From: Thermococcus sp. JdFR-02
Lineage (GTDB): Archaea; Methanobacteriota_B; Thermococci; Thermococcales; Thermococcaceae
Assembly: GCA_002009975.1 (NCBI GenBank)
Contig: MTLP01000001.1
Span: forward strand, 1-45,442
DNA: 45,442 nucleotides
Reading direction: 5' to 3'
Shown here piece after piece: positions 18,169-25,781 of the stretch. Made by a program: the position numbers and the translations under genes. Position 1 is the first letter of the stretch. Each line of letters begins with the position of its first letter. Below the pieces are notes generated by a model that saw nothing but the letters and a program-made list of their open reading frames with translations, was not told the DNA's origin and did not search any database.

Positions 18169-20421
18169 TCACCTCACAAACTCCACACTCAAATCGCTCA
18201 GATCAACAACACCATTCGAGTTCTTATCCTCGTAAGATACTACCAAAGCTCTTCCTTTGAGATACTTGATTAGACCAGACTCAAAGATCTCAACTACAAC
18301 ATTATCCAACCCTTTTTCATAGAACACAAACAGCACATATCCCATCTCGGTCTTTCCTGGAGCCAAGATCACAGTGTTTGAAACATCGTAGGTTTTGTTC
18401 TCCAGGTTTATAGTTCCATTTTTAACCTCTAACTTTACATATGGGTTATATTCCTCCAAGTTCAGGCTAAAGTCCGTCAATATTATATAATTCAAGTCCC
18501 CAATTTCCTCGAACTTCTCAACGCTGACGTTTGCCTCAAAGAACTTCTCTATTGAATCTTTCACCTTTATTGCGGTATCTTCTCTATCATCGATATAGAG
18601 CACGGCAAATTTTTCATCCCTTATTCTTCTCACAACATCGTAAAGGTTCGTCTTTGGTATGAACTTGAATTGAGAGAGATACATGGTAGCTAAGGCTAAG
18701 TCGATTACCGTTTTACCCCACACGCCATCATGCTCTTTTTCCATAACCCATTCCAAGGTTTCTTGTTTGTAATCATAGCCAAATTTAGCCAAAACCTCTG
18801 TAGCCCTGATAGTCAGCTCAACAGTAGGCTCTTCCTTGTATTGGAAAACTCCAAATAGATAATGCTCTTTCATGTTAGCCCATCCACCATCGGTTCTTTG
18901 CTCGATAAGCCACTCTAAATGTGATTGAAGTTCTTCCTTTGTTGAAATGTTTTGAAGGGCTTCAAGAACCTCCAAAGTTACTGAAACTTCTGAAGGTAGC
19001 ATGTAGGAATAGCTTTTTGTTTCAATATACGTTCCCCATCCCTCACTGGAAATTGAGAGTAGCCATGATTTTGCTTCTTCAATATCTGGATCATCTGATG
19101 AAACTCCCAATGCCATCAAAGCTTTCACAGCAAGTGCAGTATCAAAGGGCTGAGGACCTAAAAAGTTGCCCCATTTACCATTGCTAAGCTTTATGCTCTT
19201 TATTAATTCTATATGCTCCTTCTTTTCCTCTTCACTCAACATATCAAACTCTGAGAGCGTCAATAAAGCGTATATGTATGGCGAATAAATTTCTCTCTCT
19301 TCTTTAACCATCAATGTTAATGTGGGAAGTCTTTCTTTCATCCAGTTAAGCCCATTCTCTATGCTCACATCTCTAAAGTAGCACAGCCTTAAAGCTTTTA
19401 GTGCATAATAGGTTGTTTTTTCGTTTGAGGGGAATCCCCTAATATAGCTCCATCCACCATCAGGATTTTGGGCTTCTTTTAAAGCACCGCAGGATTCCTT
19501 GAAGGGATTTTCTAAGCCAGAGCTTAATTTATCACTAACCAGTGAAAAGCTCAAAGTTGCATAGGCAGAGGCTTTGACGATTTCACTTGATTTGAACAAT
19601 CCGCTCTCATCCTTCCAGTAAAACATCTCTTCTCCTTCTTTTAAATCCTCAAGCAAAATCAATGCCTTTGCAACATCAAAGTTTACATCCTCATAACTCA
19701 CAAGAACAAAGGTCAAAAATGCTCTCTCAGATGTTGGGATACCCTTTTCAGAGAAGAGATACTCCTTTACGAGACCTACCATAAAATCATAATCATAGGG
19801 ATAACCAACGCTTTTGTACGCCAAGATTCTTAATCCAAGGGCAGTGTAGTTGCTAATTCCACCGATGTCTGCATTTTTCAAGTAAATTATGGCATTTTTG
19901 ATAATCGGATTCCTCCATATATAACCATTCTCTCCTAAAGCCCACACCGCAAGTACAGTTGGATAAAACTCAGTGCTGGTATCTTTTACGTAGCCCCAAG
20001 CTTCTCCATTATAGGCTTCCAAAAGGAAATCAATCCCATGATCAAGAGAATGCGAAACTTTAGAATACATCAGAGAGCCTTTTTCATAGACGTTTAATGC
20101 TCTTTTAAGGGCAATGAGAGCGTAGGAAGTGTCAACGACATTACTCGCACTTCCATTTGTATAACCCCATCCACCATCATCGTTTTGATATTCCAATAAA
20201 GTGTTCATGAAATAGTCAATATCTCCTGAGATATTGCCCTCAACTTTTTCCTTTGCATCTATTAAAGCCAACAGAGATAGGCTTAAATCCTGAGTGCGGA
20301 CTATAAGCGTTTCAGCCTCGGATAAAAACTCAACTGATCCATCTAACAAAGGCTTAGCACTCACAGGTACGTAAGAAATAACCATGATTACAACCAGTAT
20401 TAATGAAAGCACGCGCTTCAT
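18169..20421 (-). CDS. secreted prenyltransferase/squalene-cyclase-like repeat protein
   Basis: 750 residues with a signal peptide (residues 1-22, ending VPVSAKP). It has many alpha/alpha-toroid repeats containing Q-x-x-D-G-G-W motifs: QNDDGGWGY at 79-87, QNPDGGWSY near 315 and a TDGGWAN copy near 515. This repeat belongs to the squalene cyclase / protein prenyltransferase beta / complement C3 TED superfamily. Secreted archaeal members are of unknown function and may bind ligands or surface polymers. A C-terminal region of about 150 residues ends in VVDLSDLSVEFVR, a dockerin-like or calcium-loop-like stretch (DKNSNGVVDLSDL). It is the first gene of the operon, with a TATA-like element near 20460. 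Confidence 0.82.
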   Translation of the reverse strand: MKRVLSLILVVIMVISYVPVSAKPLLDGSVEFLSEAETLIVRTQDLSLSLLALIDAKEKVEGNISGDIDYFMNTLLEYQNDDGGWGYTNGSASNVVDTSYALIALKRALNVYEKGSLMYSKVSHSLDHGIDFLLEAYNGEAWGYVKDTSTEFYPTVLAVWALGENGYIWRNPIIKNAIIYLKNADIGGISNYTALGLRILAYKSVGYPYDYDFMVGLVKEYLFSEKGIPTSERAFLTFVLVSYEDVNFDVAKALILLEDLKEGEEMFYWKDESGLFKSSEIVKASAYATLSFSLVSDKLSSGLENPFKESCGALKEAQNPDGGWSYIRGFPSNEKTTYYALKALRLCYFRDVSIENGLNWMKERLPTLTLMVKEEREIYSPYIYALLTLSEFDMLSEEEKKEHIELIKSIKLSNGKWGNFLGPQPFDTALAVKALMALGVSSDDPDIEEAKSWLLSISSEGWGTYIETKSYSYMLPSEVSVTLEVLEALQNISTKEELQSHLEWLIEQRTDGGWANMKEHYLFGVFQYKEEPTVELTIRATEVLAKFGYDYKQETLEWVMEKEHDGVWGKTVIDLALATMYLSQFKFIPKTNLYDVVRRIRDEKFAVLYIDDREDTAIKVKDSIEKFFEANVSVEKFEEIGDLNYIILTDFSLNLEEYNPYVKLEVKNGTINLENKTYDVSNTVILAPGKTEMGYVLFVFYEKGLDNVVVEIFESGLIKYLKGRALVVSYEDKNSNGVVDLSDLSVEFVR

Positions 20422-20454
20422 TTTGATACCCTCTTACATAAAATGCTTTCCAAA

Positions 20455-20470
20455 AATAAATAAGCTTTTC
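20455..20470 (-). promoter_or_regulatory. TATA region of the pilin-like operon
   Basis: On the minus strand GCTTATTTATTTTTGG lies about 40 bases upstream of the ATG at 20421, which has AGAGGG as ribosome binding site. It is the only clear TATA-like element before a set of genes whose later junctions are short or overlapping, so the nine genes down to 8152 are probably one transcript. Confidence 0.45.
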
Positions 20471-20500
20471 CAATAGCTTAGGCATGAGAAAAATAAAAGC

Positions 20501-21478
20501 TTAGTGTTTAATGAATCTGTCCCTTTTATCTAAGTCATTCCTCATTAGCATAACGACTCTGCTTGGAGCGTATTCATCCTCTATATGATACTCTGGGAGA
20601 TATTTTGCCAACTGCTCAGCAAATTCTCTAATATCCTCATGACTTGGCATGTTATTTATCGTTAGTCTATTCCTTGAAAAGCCCACGAACATGTAAGCCT
20701 TTGCCTCAACAAACATCGGCATCGCTTTTTTAATCAATTCGGCATATTTTTCTGGACTGTGCATGTTTTCACCCTTAACGAGGGTTAACCTAATAACAGT
20801 CCTCGTTGGCAAATCCCTCATTAATTCCAATGTTCTCATTATTCTCTCCCATCCATCGGGTATCATCGGAATGTTGACTTTGTTATAGGTTTCAATATCT
20901 GGTGCTGTAAGTGAAACGTAGAATTGAGTAGGGAGCTTATCTTCTCTTATCATCTCTTCTAAGCGCTCTGGAGCTGTTCCATTCGTAACTATGAAAGTTG
21001 TAAATCCTCTCTTGTGAAACTCTTCTACCAAGTCGCCTATTTTTGGATATATCATGGGCTCTCCAGATAAGCTTATGGCAGCATGCTTAGGTTCTTGAGC
21101 TTCTTCAAGCTTTTTAACATTTATTTGGTCTTTTATCCCCCAGTAGCCGCTTAGAAGCTTTCTTTGAGCTTTAATGCTCTCTTCCACTATTAATGCTGGG
21201 TCATCTAAAGGTTCGGGGACTTCAGTCCCTAAGAAACCTTCCATTGGGCGCCAGCAGAAGATACAATTGTGAGTGCACCAAGCTACAACTGGAGTCATTT
21301 GCAAGCAGCGATGAGAGTGAATTCCATAAAATATCTGCTTGTAGCAAACCCTATCATGCTTTATACTCTCCTTTAACCAATGACAAAGCTTTACACCACT
21401 ATGATTTCCCACAAGAGCGTAATGTTGCTTTTTAAATAGAGCTTCAATTTCAGGGGGCATCGGTCTCACATTAACCAT
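20501..21478 (-). CDS. taw1: 4-demethylwyosine synthase (radical SAM, TYW1 family)
   Basis: 325 residues. It condenses pyruvate with N1-methylguanosine-37 of tRNA-Phe to form 4-demethylwyosine. The radical SAM cluster motif is C68-x3-C72-x2-C75 (WCTHNCIFC). A second cluster is supplied by Cys32, Cys45 and Cys58, spaced 13 and 13 residues, exactly the pattern known in archaeal Taw1. Length matches archaeal enzymes, which lack the flavodoxin domain of eukaryotic TYW1. GGTGAGCC precedes the ATG. Confidence 0.96.
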   Translation of the reverse strand: MVNVRPMPPEIEALFKKQHYALVGNHSGVKLCHWLKESIKHDRVCYKQIFYGIHSHRCLQMTPVVAWCTHNCIFCWRPMEGFLGTEVPEPLDDPALIVEESIKAQRKLLSGYWGIKDQINVKKLEEAQEPKHAAISLSGEPMIYPKIGDLVEEFHKRGFTTFIVTNGTAPERLEEMIREDKLPTQFYVSLTAPDIETYNKVNIPMIPDGWERIMRTLELMRDLPTRTVIRLTLVKGENMHSPEKYAELIKKAMPMFVEAKAYMFVGFSRNRLTINNMPSHEDIREFAEQLAKYLPEYHIEDEYAPSRVVMLMRNDLDKRDRFIKH

Positions 21479-21581
21479 TTAGGCTCACCTAAAGCAAAGT
21501 ATTTCAATTGACTTAAAAATCTTTGGAAACCATTTTTGTTTACCTTATGTTATTTCATCGTCGTAAAATAATTCGACAAAA

Positions 21582-21592
21582 AACTTAAATAC
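21582..21592 (+). promoter_or_regulatory. TATA box of the small leaderless gene
   Basis: AACTTAAATAC is centred about 27 bases upstream of the ATG at 21614, with an A-rich stretch (ACAAAAA) ahead of it resembling a BRE. That distance would place transcription start at or next to the ATG. Confidence 0.5.
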
Positions 21593-21613
21593 CTAAAGGG
21601 ATTATGCACTTTC

Positions 21614-21757
21614 ATGTTCAGCGAGATAAAGCCTGTGTTAATAATCAAAACTAAAGAAAGGGAATTTGAGGTAGACTTTTTTGAAGAGGGAGAAGAGGTT
21701 GAAAAGAGACCTAAGGTTAAGTTTGTCCAAGAGATTAGACGCTTTTATTTAGCTTAG
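21614..21757 (+). CDS. small hypothetical protein, probably leaderless
   Basis: A 47-residue protein starting MFSEIKPVLIIKTKEREFEV and ending in IRRFYLA. The N-terminal half would form two beta strands, then an acidic stretch (FFEEGEEVEK) and a basic end. There is no ribosome binding site, but a TATA-like element lies about 27 bases upstream, as in leaderless archaeal mRNAs. The 3' end overlaps the converging methyltransferase gene by 23 bases. Codon use looks like that of the neighbours. Function unknown. Confidence 0.7.
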   Translation: MFSEIKPVLIIKTKEREFEVDFFEEGEEVEKRPKVKFVQEIRRFYLA

Positions 21758-22331
21758 CACTTATAACAACAATCTCCTCAAAGAAATATCTTTCCCTAGC
21801 TGTTATTTCTACGTTGAAGCCTTTAGCGTTGAGCTTTTCTAAGGTTTCTTCTATGCCAGTTAAAGAAGATTGCACGATTTGGACAACACCATTTGGAGTT
21901 AAATAATTTGAAACTTCTTCGATAAACCTGTCCAAAACTTCCCTTCCACTTTCTCCTCCACTCCATGCCCTTTCTATCATTTCTTTTGGCTCTTCATCTG
22001 GTAAGTAAGGGGCATTGAAGGTTATGATATCAAACTTTCCATCAATGTTTTCAAATAAATCACTTAGACGAAATTCAACGTTCTTTATGTTGTTGATTTT
22101 TGCATTTTCCTTTGCTAATTCTACAGCATAAGGATTTACATCAACACCTAAAACAAATTTAGCTTTTTTGCTCATTAAAAGAGCAATTATTCCAGTTCCT
22201 GTTCCAACATCTAAAGCTAAATCACCTCGCTTAATTTTCAGATTTTCTGCTAAAAGAAAGCTATCCTCTGCTGGAGAATAGACTTGAGGATGAAGCTTGA
22301 TTTTTAACCCCTTATAATATAAGAAATCCAT
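21735..22331 (-). CDS. HemK2/MTQ2-type protein methyltransferase
   Basis: 198 residues, Rossmann-fold SAM-dependent methyltransferase. Motif I is LDVGTGTGIIALL, an acidic loop follows (GVDVNPYAVELAKENA), and motif IV reads FNAPYLP, the N-x-P-Y signature of enzymes that methylate Gln (or Lys) side chains. It is shorter than PrmC because it lacks the helical N-domain. The archaeal/eukaryotic HemK2 type acts on the GGQ glutamine of release factor aRF1. It lies just downstream of ribosomal protein genes, consistent with a translation role. Confidence 0.9.
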   Translation of the reverse strand: MDFLYYKGLKIKLHPQVYSPAEDSFLLAENLKIKRGDLALDVGTGTGIIALLMSKKAKFVLGVDVNPYAVELAKENAKINNIKNVEFRLSDLFENIDGKFDIITFNAPYLPDEEPKEMIERAWSGGESGREVLDRFIEEVSNYLTPNGVVQIVQSSLTGIEETLEKLNAKGFNVEITARERYFFEEIVVISAKLNKSV

Positions 22332-22367
22332 AATTCTGACCTCAAGTGTTAAAGAGAGAAAAGAAGG

Positions 22368-22520
22368 TCACTTCTTCCACTCAGTGTAGCCGCATCTTCC
22401 GCATGCCCATCTATCCTTGTGGTTTGCCATAAATATCCCTGGTCCGCATCTTGGGCAGTATTTGTTCTTCCTCGTTGCTTTTCCACCTTTAACTTCATAG
22501 AGCTTCCACTTTTGTCCCAT
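22368..22520 (-). CDS. rps27ae: 30S ribosomal protein S27ae
   Basis: A 50-residue zinc protein: [13 protein letters not shown], then CPRCGPG and [11 protein letters not shown]. The two C-x2-C pairs form the single zinc ribbon of S27ae. Size matches archaeal S27ae, which lacks the ubiquitin fusion seen in eukaryotes. It starts 10 bases after the S24e stop. Confidence 0.97.
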   Translation of the reverse strand: MGQKWKLYEVKGGKATRKNKYCPRCGPGIFMANHKDRWACGRCGYTEWKK

Positions 22521-22530
22521 TTAAATCACC

Positions 22531-22827
22531 TCATTGGCTTTCCTCTTGGATTAACCCATCTCTTTTTAAAATATATTCGGGCTCTATATAGAGCATTCTC
22601 TCCTTGCTTTCATAGGATTTTGCAAATCCCCTTGAAACCCTGCTACCAAAGTATGAGCGAATGTATTGAACGATGGTTGTCTCTGGGTTTAAATCCAACA
22701 TAGCGACAAGCTTTCCTTTAACGTCCTTTCTTGAAGGTGTTGGCTCTCCTTCGTGAACGACTTCAAAGTAAATCTCCTTCCTTCCAACTAATGGATTTTC
22801 TTTAACTTCAATAATCCTAATCTCCAT
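22531..22827 (-). CDS. rps24e: 30S ribosomal protein S24e
   Basis: 98 residues beginning [19 protein letters not shown], with the family pattern [16 protein letters not shown] and the [15 protein letters not shown] segment. The start at 22827 follows a GGAGGTGG site located inside the end of the upstream dephospho-CoA kinase gene; the two genes overlap by 11 bases. The in-frame extension upstream is not supported. Confidence 0.97.
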   Translation of the reverse strand: MEIRIIEVKENPLVGRKEIYFEVVHEGEPTPSRKDVKGKLVAMLDLNPETTIVQYIRSYFGSRVSRGFAKSYESKERMLYIEPEYILKRDGLIQEESQ

Positions 22828-23368
22828 CGGTAACCACCTCCATTTCTCTAAGCAGTTTTGCAAATCTAAGCTTAGTTTCAGGAGTCACATTTATAAGCAC
22901 TATGCCCTCTTTGGGCTGTCCATAGATAACCAAACTTCCAACAGGAGCATAAATCACAGCAGGTATAGCCGCTAAATCTTCCTCGCCACAGATTTTGATA
23001 TGAACTTCTTTCCCTCTTTTGGCAAGCTCAATTGATTTTTTAATTGCATTTAATAAAGCTTTCGTTATTGTTGCCGGAGGATTATTAGCGGTTAGTATCA
23101 CAGCATTGGAATTTACCTCTGGATTGTAAACTTTGCGTTCAGTCTTATGGTCATAAATAGCCACGTTTGGCTTTATTCCAAGCCTAATAACGTTCTCAGT
23201 TACAACATCACCAACGGTTATTAAATAAGGAGCTGATTTAAACTTCTTTAGCGAATCAAAGTAAGGCTTAGGCAGTGGACCTTTAACTAATTGACCTAAT
23301 GGGATTTTCAACTTACTCCTGAGCTTTTCTGGCAGTTTATAGTAGATATCCCTTGTCATCTCGCCCAT
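22817..23368 (-). CDS. GTP-dependent dephospho-CoA kinase
   Basis: 183 residues, DUF359 family. It phosphorylates dephospho-CoA with GTP, the last step of CoA synthesis in Thermococcales, replacing ATP-dependent CoaE. Family features include [16 protein letters not shown] with the conserved GDxVT, a following IYDHKTERK acidic/basic cluster, and [11 protein letters not shown]. Two starts are possible (23368 or 23359); I used the first ATG. It is wedged between spt4 and rps24e with 13-base and overlapping junctions, the usual Thermococcales arrangement. Confidence 0.92.
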   Translation of the reverse strand: MGEMTRDIYYKLPEKLRSKLKIPLGQLVKGPLPKPYFDSLKKFKSAPYLITVGDVVTENVIRLGIKPNVAIYDHKTERKVYNPEVNSNAVILTANNPPATITKALLNAIKKSIELAKRGKEVHIKICGEEDLAAIPAVIYAPVGSLVIYGQPKEGIVLINVTPETKLRFAKLLREMEVVTDGD

Positions 23369-23381
23369 CAACTCTCTTACT

Positions 23382-23567
23382 TCATCTTACCCTGATAGCA
23401 TACTTGCCAGGAACTTTCACATCTAATGCTTGAGCAATTTTAGAGGTTTCGGGGTGTAGTATTATCACCAAATCAAACCATTCATCACTTAAATCCCTAC
23501 TACCGCAAACGGGACATCTGTCTTCTGTGGTTATATAGTGGCAGTGTCTACAGGCTTTTCCACTCAT
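23382..23567 (-). CDS. spt4: transcription elongation factor Spt4 (RpoE2)
   Basis: 61 residues. The zinc ribbon C-x2-C ... C-x2-C is formed by KACRHCHYI and DRCPVCGSR. The region DEWFDLVIILHPETS and the terminus GKYAIRVR are typical of Spt4. It binds the NGN domain of Spt5 and clamps RNA polymerase for processivity. Its ATG shares one base with the rpoE stop (TGATG arrangement), so the two are translationally coupled. Confidence 0.96.
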   Translation of the reverse strand: MSGKACRHCHYITTEDRCPVCGSRDLSDEWFDLVIILHPETSKIAQALDVKVPGKYAIRVR

Positions 23568-24127
23568 CAAGCTTCACCTTCTTTACGCTTTTCCTTCTCG
23601 ATCCAATCGAACTTTCCTAGACCCGGTTGCCTCATCGTTAAACCTATCTTATTCTCCCTAATTATTTTGCTCTTGACACTTATAGCAATAATCCTCGCCC
23701 TAACTTTATCTCCCACTTTAAGAATACGCTTGCTTTCTTTTCCCACAAACTGCTTGTTCTTCTCATCAAACACAACATAATCATCCATTAACTGTGAAAC
23801 GTGAACTAAGCCATCCATCGGGCCAATTCTTATGAAAGTTCCGTATTGAACAGCATCTATAACTTCTCCCTCAACAACCTCATGAAGCTCAGGCTTCCAA
23901 ACTAAAACGTCAAAGACAGCTTCATGGTAAGTTGCCCCATCTCCAGGGACAATGATACCCTCACTAATCTCCTTGACGTCAAGAACAGCTAAGATGACAC
24001 CTTCATCCTTATCATAAATTCCCTCATAAGTTTCCCTCAACTCTTCCTTAGCGGCTTCTTTTGGATCCTTCATGAACTTTTGTGGTGGAATCCTAACAAC
24101 GTCTTTAACTGTAAGCAGTTTATACAT
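23567..24127 (-). CDS. rpoE: DNA-directed RNA polymerase subunit E' (Rpo7)
   Basis: 186 residues. The N-terminal domain (MYKLLTVKDVVRIPP) is the part that docks Rpo4/Rpo7 on the polymerase. It is followed by an S1 RNA-binding domain from about residue 80 (VVEGEVIDAVQYGTFIRIG, then GLVHVSQL). Rpo7 with Rpo4 forms the stalk that binds nascent RNA and aids open complex formation. GGGAGG precedes the ATG. It heads the operon with spt4, the CoA kinase and two ribosomal proteins. Confidence 0.97.
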   Translation of the reverse strand: MYKLLTVKDVVRIPPQKFMKDPKEAAKEELRETYEGIYDKDEGVILAVLDVKEISEGIIVPGDGATYHEAVFDVLVWKPELHEVVEGEVIDAVQYGTFIRIGPMDGLVHVSQLMDDYVVFDEKNKQFVGKESKRILKVGDKVRARIIAISVKSKIIRENKIGLTMRQPGLGKFDWIEKEKRKEGEA

Positions 24128-24163
24128 AGCTTTAACCTCCCAAAATTTTAAAAATAGAAAGGA

Positions 24164-24697
24164 TCACTCCTTCCCAAACTTCTCTTTGTATAGCTCAATT
24201 GCCTTAAGGATTTCTTTCTTTGCAGTCTCGGCGTCCTCCCAACCTTCAACAATTATCTCTTTTCCTTGCAATTCCTTGTATCTTCTAAAGAAGTGGGCAA
24301 TCTCATCTAGGAATGCTTTTGGAACATCGCTTATGTCCTTCCAATCATTGAAGTAGGGATCCTCAACTGGAACTGCTAAAATCTTATAGTCTTTATCTCC
24401 GCTGTCTATCATTTTGAACAAGCCAATTGGTCTTGCCTCTATTAAAACTCCAGGATAAGTTGGTTCCCTCATAATTACCATGATATCAAAGGGATCGTCA
24501 TCGTCATACCATGTTCTTGGTATTATACCATAGTCAACTGGGTAGTGGAATGGGCTGTAAAGCACTCTATCAAGCTTTATTAATCCACTCTTTTTGTCAA
24601 GCTCATACTTGTTTCTGCTTCCCTTTGGAATTTCAATAAATGCATAGACGACTTCAGGAACCTCTGGTCCTGGCTCTAAGTCATGGAACGGATTCAT
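24164..24697 (-). CDS. ppa: inorganic pyrophosphatase (family I)
   Basis: 177 residues. It hydrolyses pyrophosphate to phosphate with Mg2+, pulling biosynthetic reactions forward. Active-site motifs are visible: the E/K/R set in [15 protein letters not shown], Tyr residues in PVDYGIIP, and the D-x-D-P-x-D signature in [11 protein letters not shown]. Length suits archaeal family I enzymes. I used the ATG at 24697, preceded by GAGGTGG; an upstream GTG lies in that site. TTTATAACC at about 24732-24740 on the minus strand is the likely TATA box. Confidence 0.97.
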   Translation of the reverse strand: MNPFHDLEPGPEVPEVVYAFIEIPKGSRNKYELDKKSGLIKLDRVLYSPFHYPVDYGIIPRTWYDDDDPFDIMVIMREPTYPGVLIEARPIGLFKMIDSGDKDYKILAVPVEDPYFNDWKDISDVPKAFLDEIAHFFRRYKELQGKEIIVEGWEDAETAKKEILKAIELYKEKFGKE

Positions 24698-24913
24698 CTC
24701 AACCACCTCATAGCGTTTTTAAAAGACAAGGTTATAAATTTACCTACGCTATCTGCATTTAGCTTTTAAGGTTAGCTTTTAAAGTTGTCGCCTCCTTGTT
24801 TATTTGAAATTATTATTGTCACTTAAATACTGACGTTTTCTGAATTCTTTTAATGTCAGCTGATTGTATTAGATACAAAGAGGATTAAATGAAAGCGTTT
24901 TGGAAAAATACAT
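24698..24913. other. AT-rich intergenic gap at the core/array boundary
   Basis: This 216-base stretch separates the core genome from the toxin-type array. It holds the ppa promoter on the minus strand and an 11-base direct repeat (TTAGCTTTTAA, twice at about 24760-24790). No gene, tRNA-like cloverleaf or strong inverted repeat was seen, so there is no evidence of an integration site. Confidence 0.5.
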
Positions 24914-25015
24914 CTAAAAATAACTCATGTTGAATACTAGACTGAGAGTATTTTTAACTTGTTCCCTTACTGGACCAATACTTTTTCTGTATTCACGATT
25001 CAGTATCTTTTCCAT
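24914..25015 (-). CDS. small overlapping reading frame MEKIL..., possible array remnant
   Basis: Starting inside the last codons of the 24993-25244 gene but in another frame, ATG at 25015 opens 33 codons (MEKILNREYRKSIGPVREQV and on to FNMSYF). A parallel frame exists at 25512-25562 (MEKILSREYRESMGDD), because both lie in a duplicated DNA segment. Expression is uncertain: no clear ribosome binding site is present. Confidence 0.25.
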   Translation of the reverse strand: MEKILNREYRKSIGPVREQVKNTLSLVFNMSYF

Positions 25016-25090
25016 GTGCAAGCCTCTCTTTCAGCTCTCCCTCCGTAAGATACTCAATTTTGTTTGAATCACCAATAATGTACGGTTCTC
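24973..25090. repeat. direct repeat, copy A (paired with 25522-25632)
   Basis: This segment covers the 3' end of copy 1 and its downstream frame. It aligns over its length with 25522-25632; the block from CAGTATCTTTTCCATGTGCA onward differs at only a few positions by eye. It shows a recent duplication of the small membrane gene. A more diverged third copy lies at about 25268-25342. Confidence 0.75.
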
Positions 25091-25244
25091 TATGTTTGTG
25101 TTGTATTTTCTGATCAATGTAAAATGCTGTTAGAAGTATTATAACACCAATAATTTCAAATGACCCAACTTTCTCGTTTTCGGATAAAGGAATGCATAAA
25201 AGAACATAAAAAATAAAGATTGCAATCCAATATTTTATTTTCAC
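24993..25244 (-). CDS. small membrane protein, array immunity-type, YIIGDSN family copy 1
   Basis: 83 residues: two hydrophobic segments at the N-terminus (IKYWIAIFIFYVLLCIPL and IGVIILLTAFYI), then a cytosolic tail with YIIGDSNKIEYLTEGELKE. The tail recurs in the genes at 25251 and 25540. It starts with GTG behind GGTGAGG, five bases after the preceding stop. I interpret it as an immunity-type gene at the distal end of the array; that function is inferred from context only. Confidence 0.7.
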   Translation of the reverse strand: MKIKYWIAIFIFYVLLCIPLSENEKVGSFEIIGVIILLTAFYIDQKIQHKHREPYIIGDSNKIEYLTEGELKERLAHGKDTES

Positions 25245-25250
25245 AATTCC

Positions 25251-25493
25251 TCACCTTATCTTTTTGTTTAGGATTTCTTCAAGCTCATCTTGAGTCAAAT
25301 AAACCACCTCATTCGAATCCCCAATAACATATGGAGTTTTTATGTCAAAACCACCCAAAATTATATACGCTATGATAAGTGGAGTGCATAGGAATACTGC
25401 AATTAAGGCAAAACCAACAATCAAAGACTCCATTATATAACCCGCTCCTAATGAAGTCATAAAATACAGAAAAAAACAAGAAAAAGAGAGCAT
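25251..25493 (-). CDS. small membrane protein, YIIGDSN family copy 2, possibly frameshifted start
   Basis: 80 residues with two membrane helices and the tail PYVIGDSNEVVYLTQDELEE. The ATG at 25493 has only a weak upstream site. Another ATG at 25512, directly after GGGGATGACTG, opens a different frame reading MKRRVKNALFFLFFSVFYDF. That resembles the basic-plus-hydrophobic N-terminus of copy 3 (MRRIKILLAISFLILL). So the gene may carry a frameshift between its true start and its body. Confidence 0.6.
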   Translation of the reverse strand: MLSFSCFFLYFMTSLGAGYIMESLIVGFALIAVFLCTPLIIAYIILGGFDIKTPYVIGDSNEVVYLTQDELEEILNKKIR

Positions 25494-25511
25494 TCTTAAC
25501 TCGTCTCTTCA

Positions 25512-25562
25512 TCAGTCATCCCCCATACTCTCCCTGTACTCACGACTCAATATCTTTTCCAT
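25512..25562 (-). CDS. 16-codon overlapping reading frame ending in SMGDD
   Basis: ATG at 25562 opens MEKILSREYRESMGDD in a frame different from the gene it overlaps. The end (GGGGATGACTGATG) supplies a GGGGATGA site directly before an ATG, as at other junctions of the array. It may be a relic of a toxin tip or a coupling peptide; expression is unproven. Confidence 0.25.
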   Translation of the reverse strand: MEKILSREYRESMGDD

Positions 25563-25632
25563 GTCCAAGCCTCTCTTTCAGCTCTTCCTCCGTAAGATAC
25601 TCAACCTTACTTGAATCGCCGATGATGTATGG
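25522..25632. repeat. direct repeat, copy B (paired with 24973-25090)
   Basis: Second copy of the segment encoding the IIGDS-x-KVEYLTEEELKERL tail and the overlapping MEKIL reading frame. Conservation continues past the stop codon of the membrane gene, so the unit duplicated is larger than the gene tail. Confidence 0.75.
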
Positions 25633-25776
25633 ATTTCTCTCTTTTCTTTTGTCTTTTTGCAATAGACCAACTACAATCATGCTGGCAACTAATATATAAA
25701 GTACAATTTCCCTGGTTTCGACTAAATATAATAAAATTAAAAAGGAAATTGCAAGTAGTATCTTAATTCTCCTCAT
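25540..25776 (-). CDS. small membrane protein, YIIGDSN family copy 3
   Basis: 78 residues: basic start MRRIKILLAISFLILLYLV, a second helix (IVLYILVASMIVVGLL), then the tail NPYIIGDSSKVEYLTEEELKE. GGTGAT with four-base spacing precedes the ATG and overlaps the stop of the amphipathic fragment 25782-25928, so the two are coupled. This is the expected layout of a toxin tip followed by its immunity protein. Confidence 0.75.
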   Translation of the reverse strand: MRRIKILLAISFLILLYLVETREIVLYILVASMIVVGLLQKDKRKERNPYIIGDSSKVEYLTEEELKERLGHGKDIES

Positions 25777-25781
25777 TTAAA

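Noticed and set aside
24698-24990. Integration site or mobile element boundary next to the array
   Set aside because: No tRNA gene, integrase, transposase or terminal inverted repeats were found; only a short direct repeat is present.
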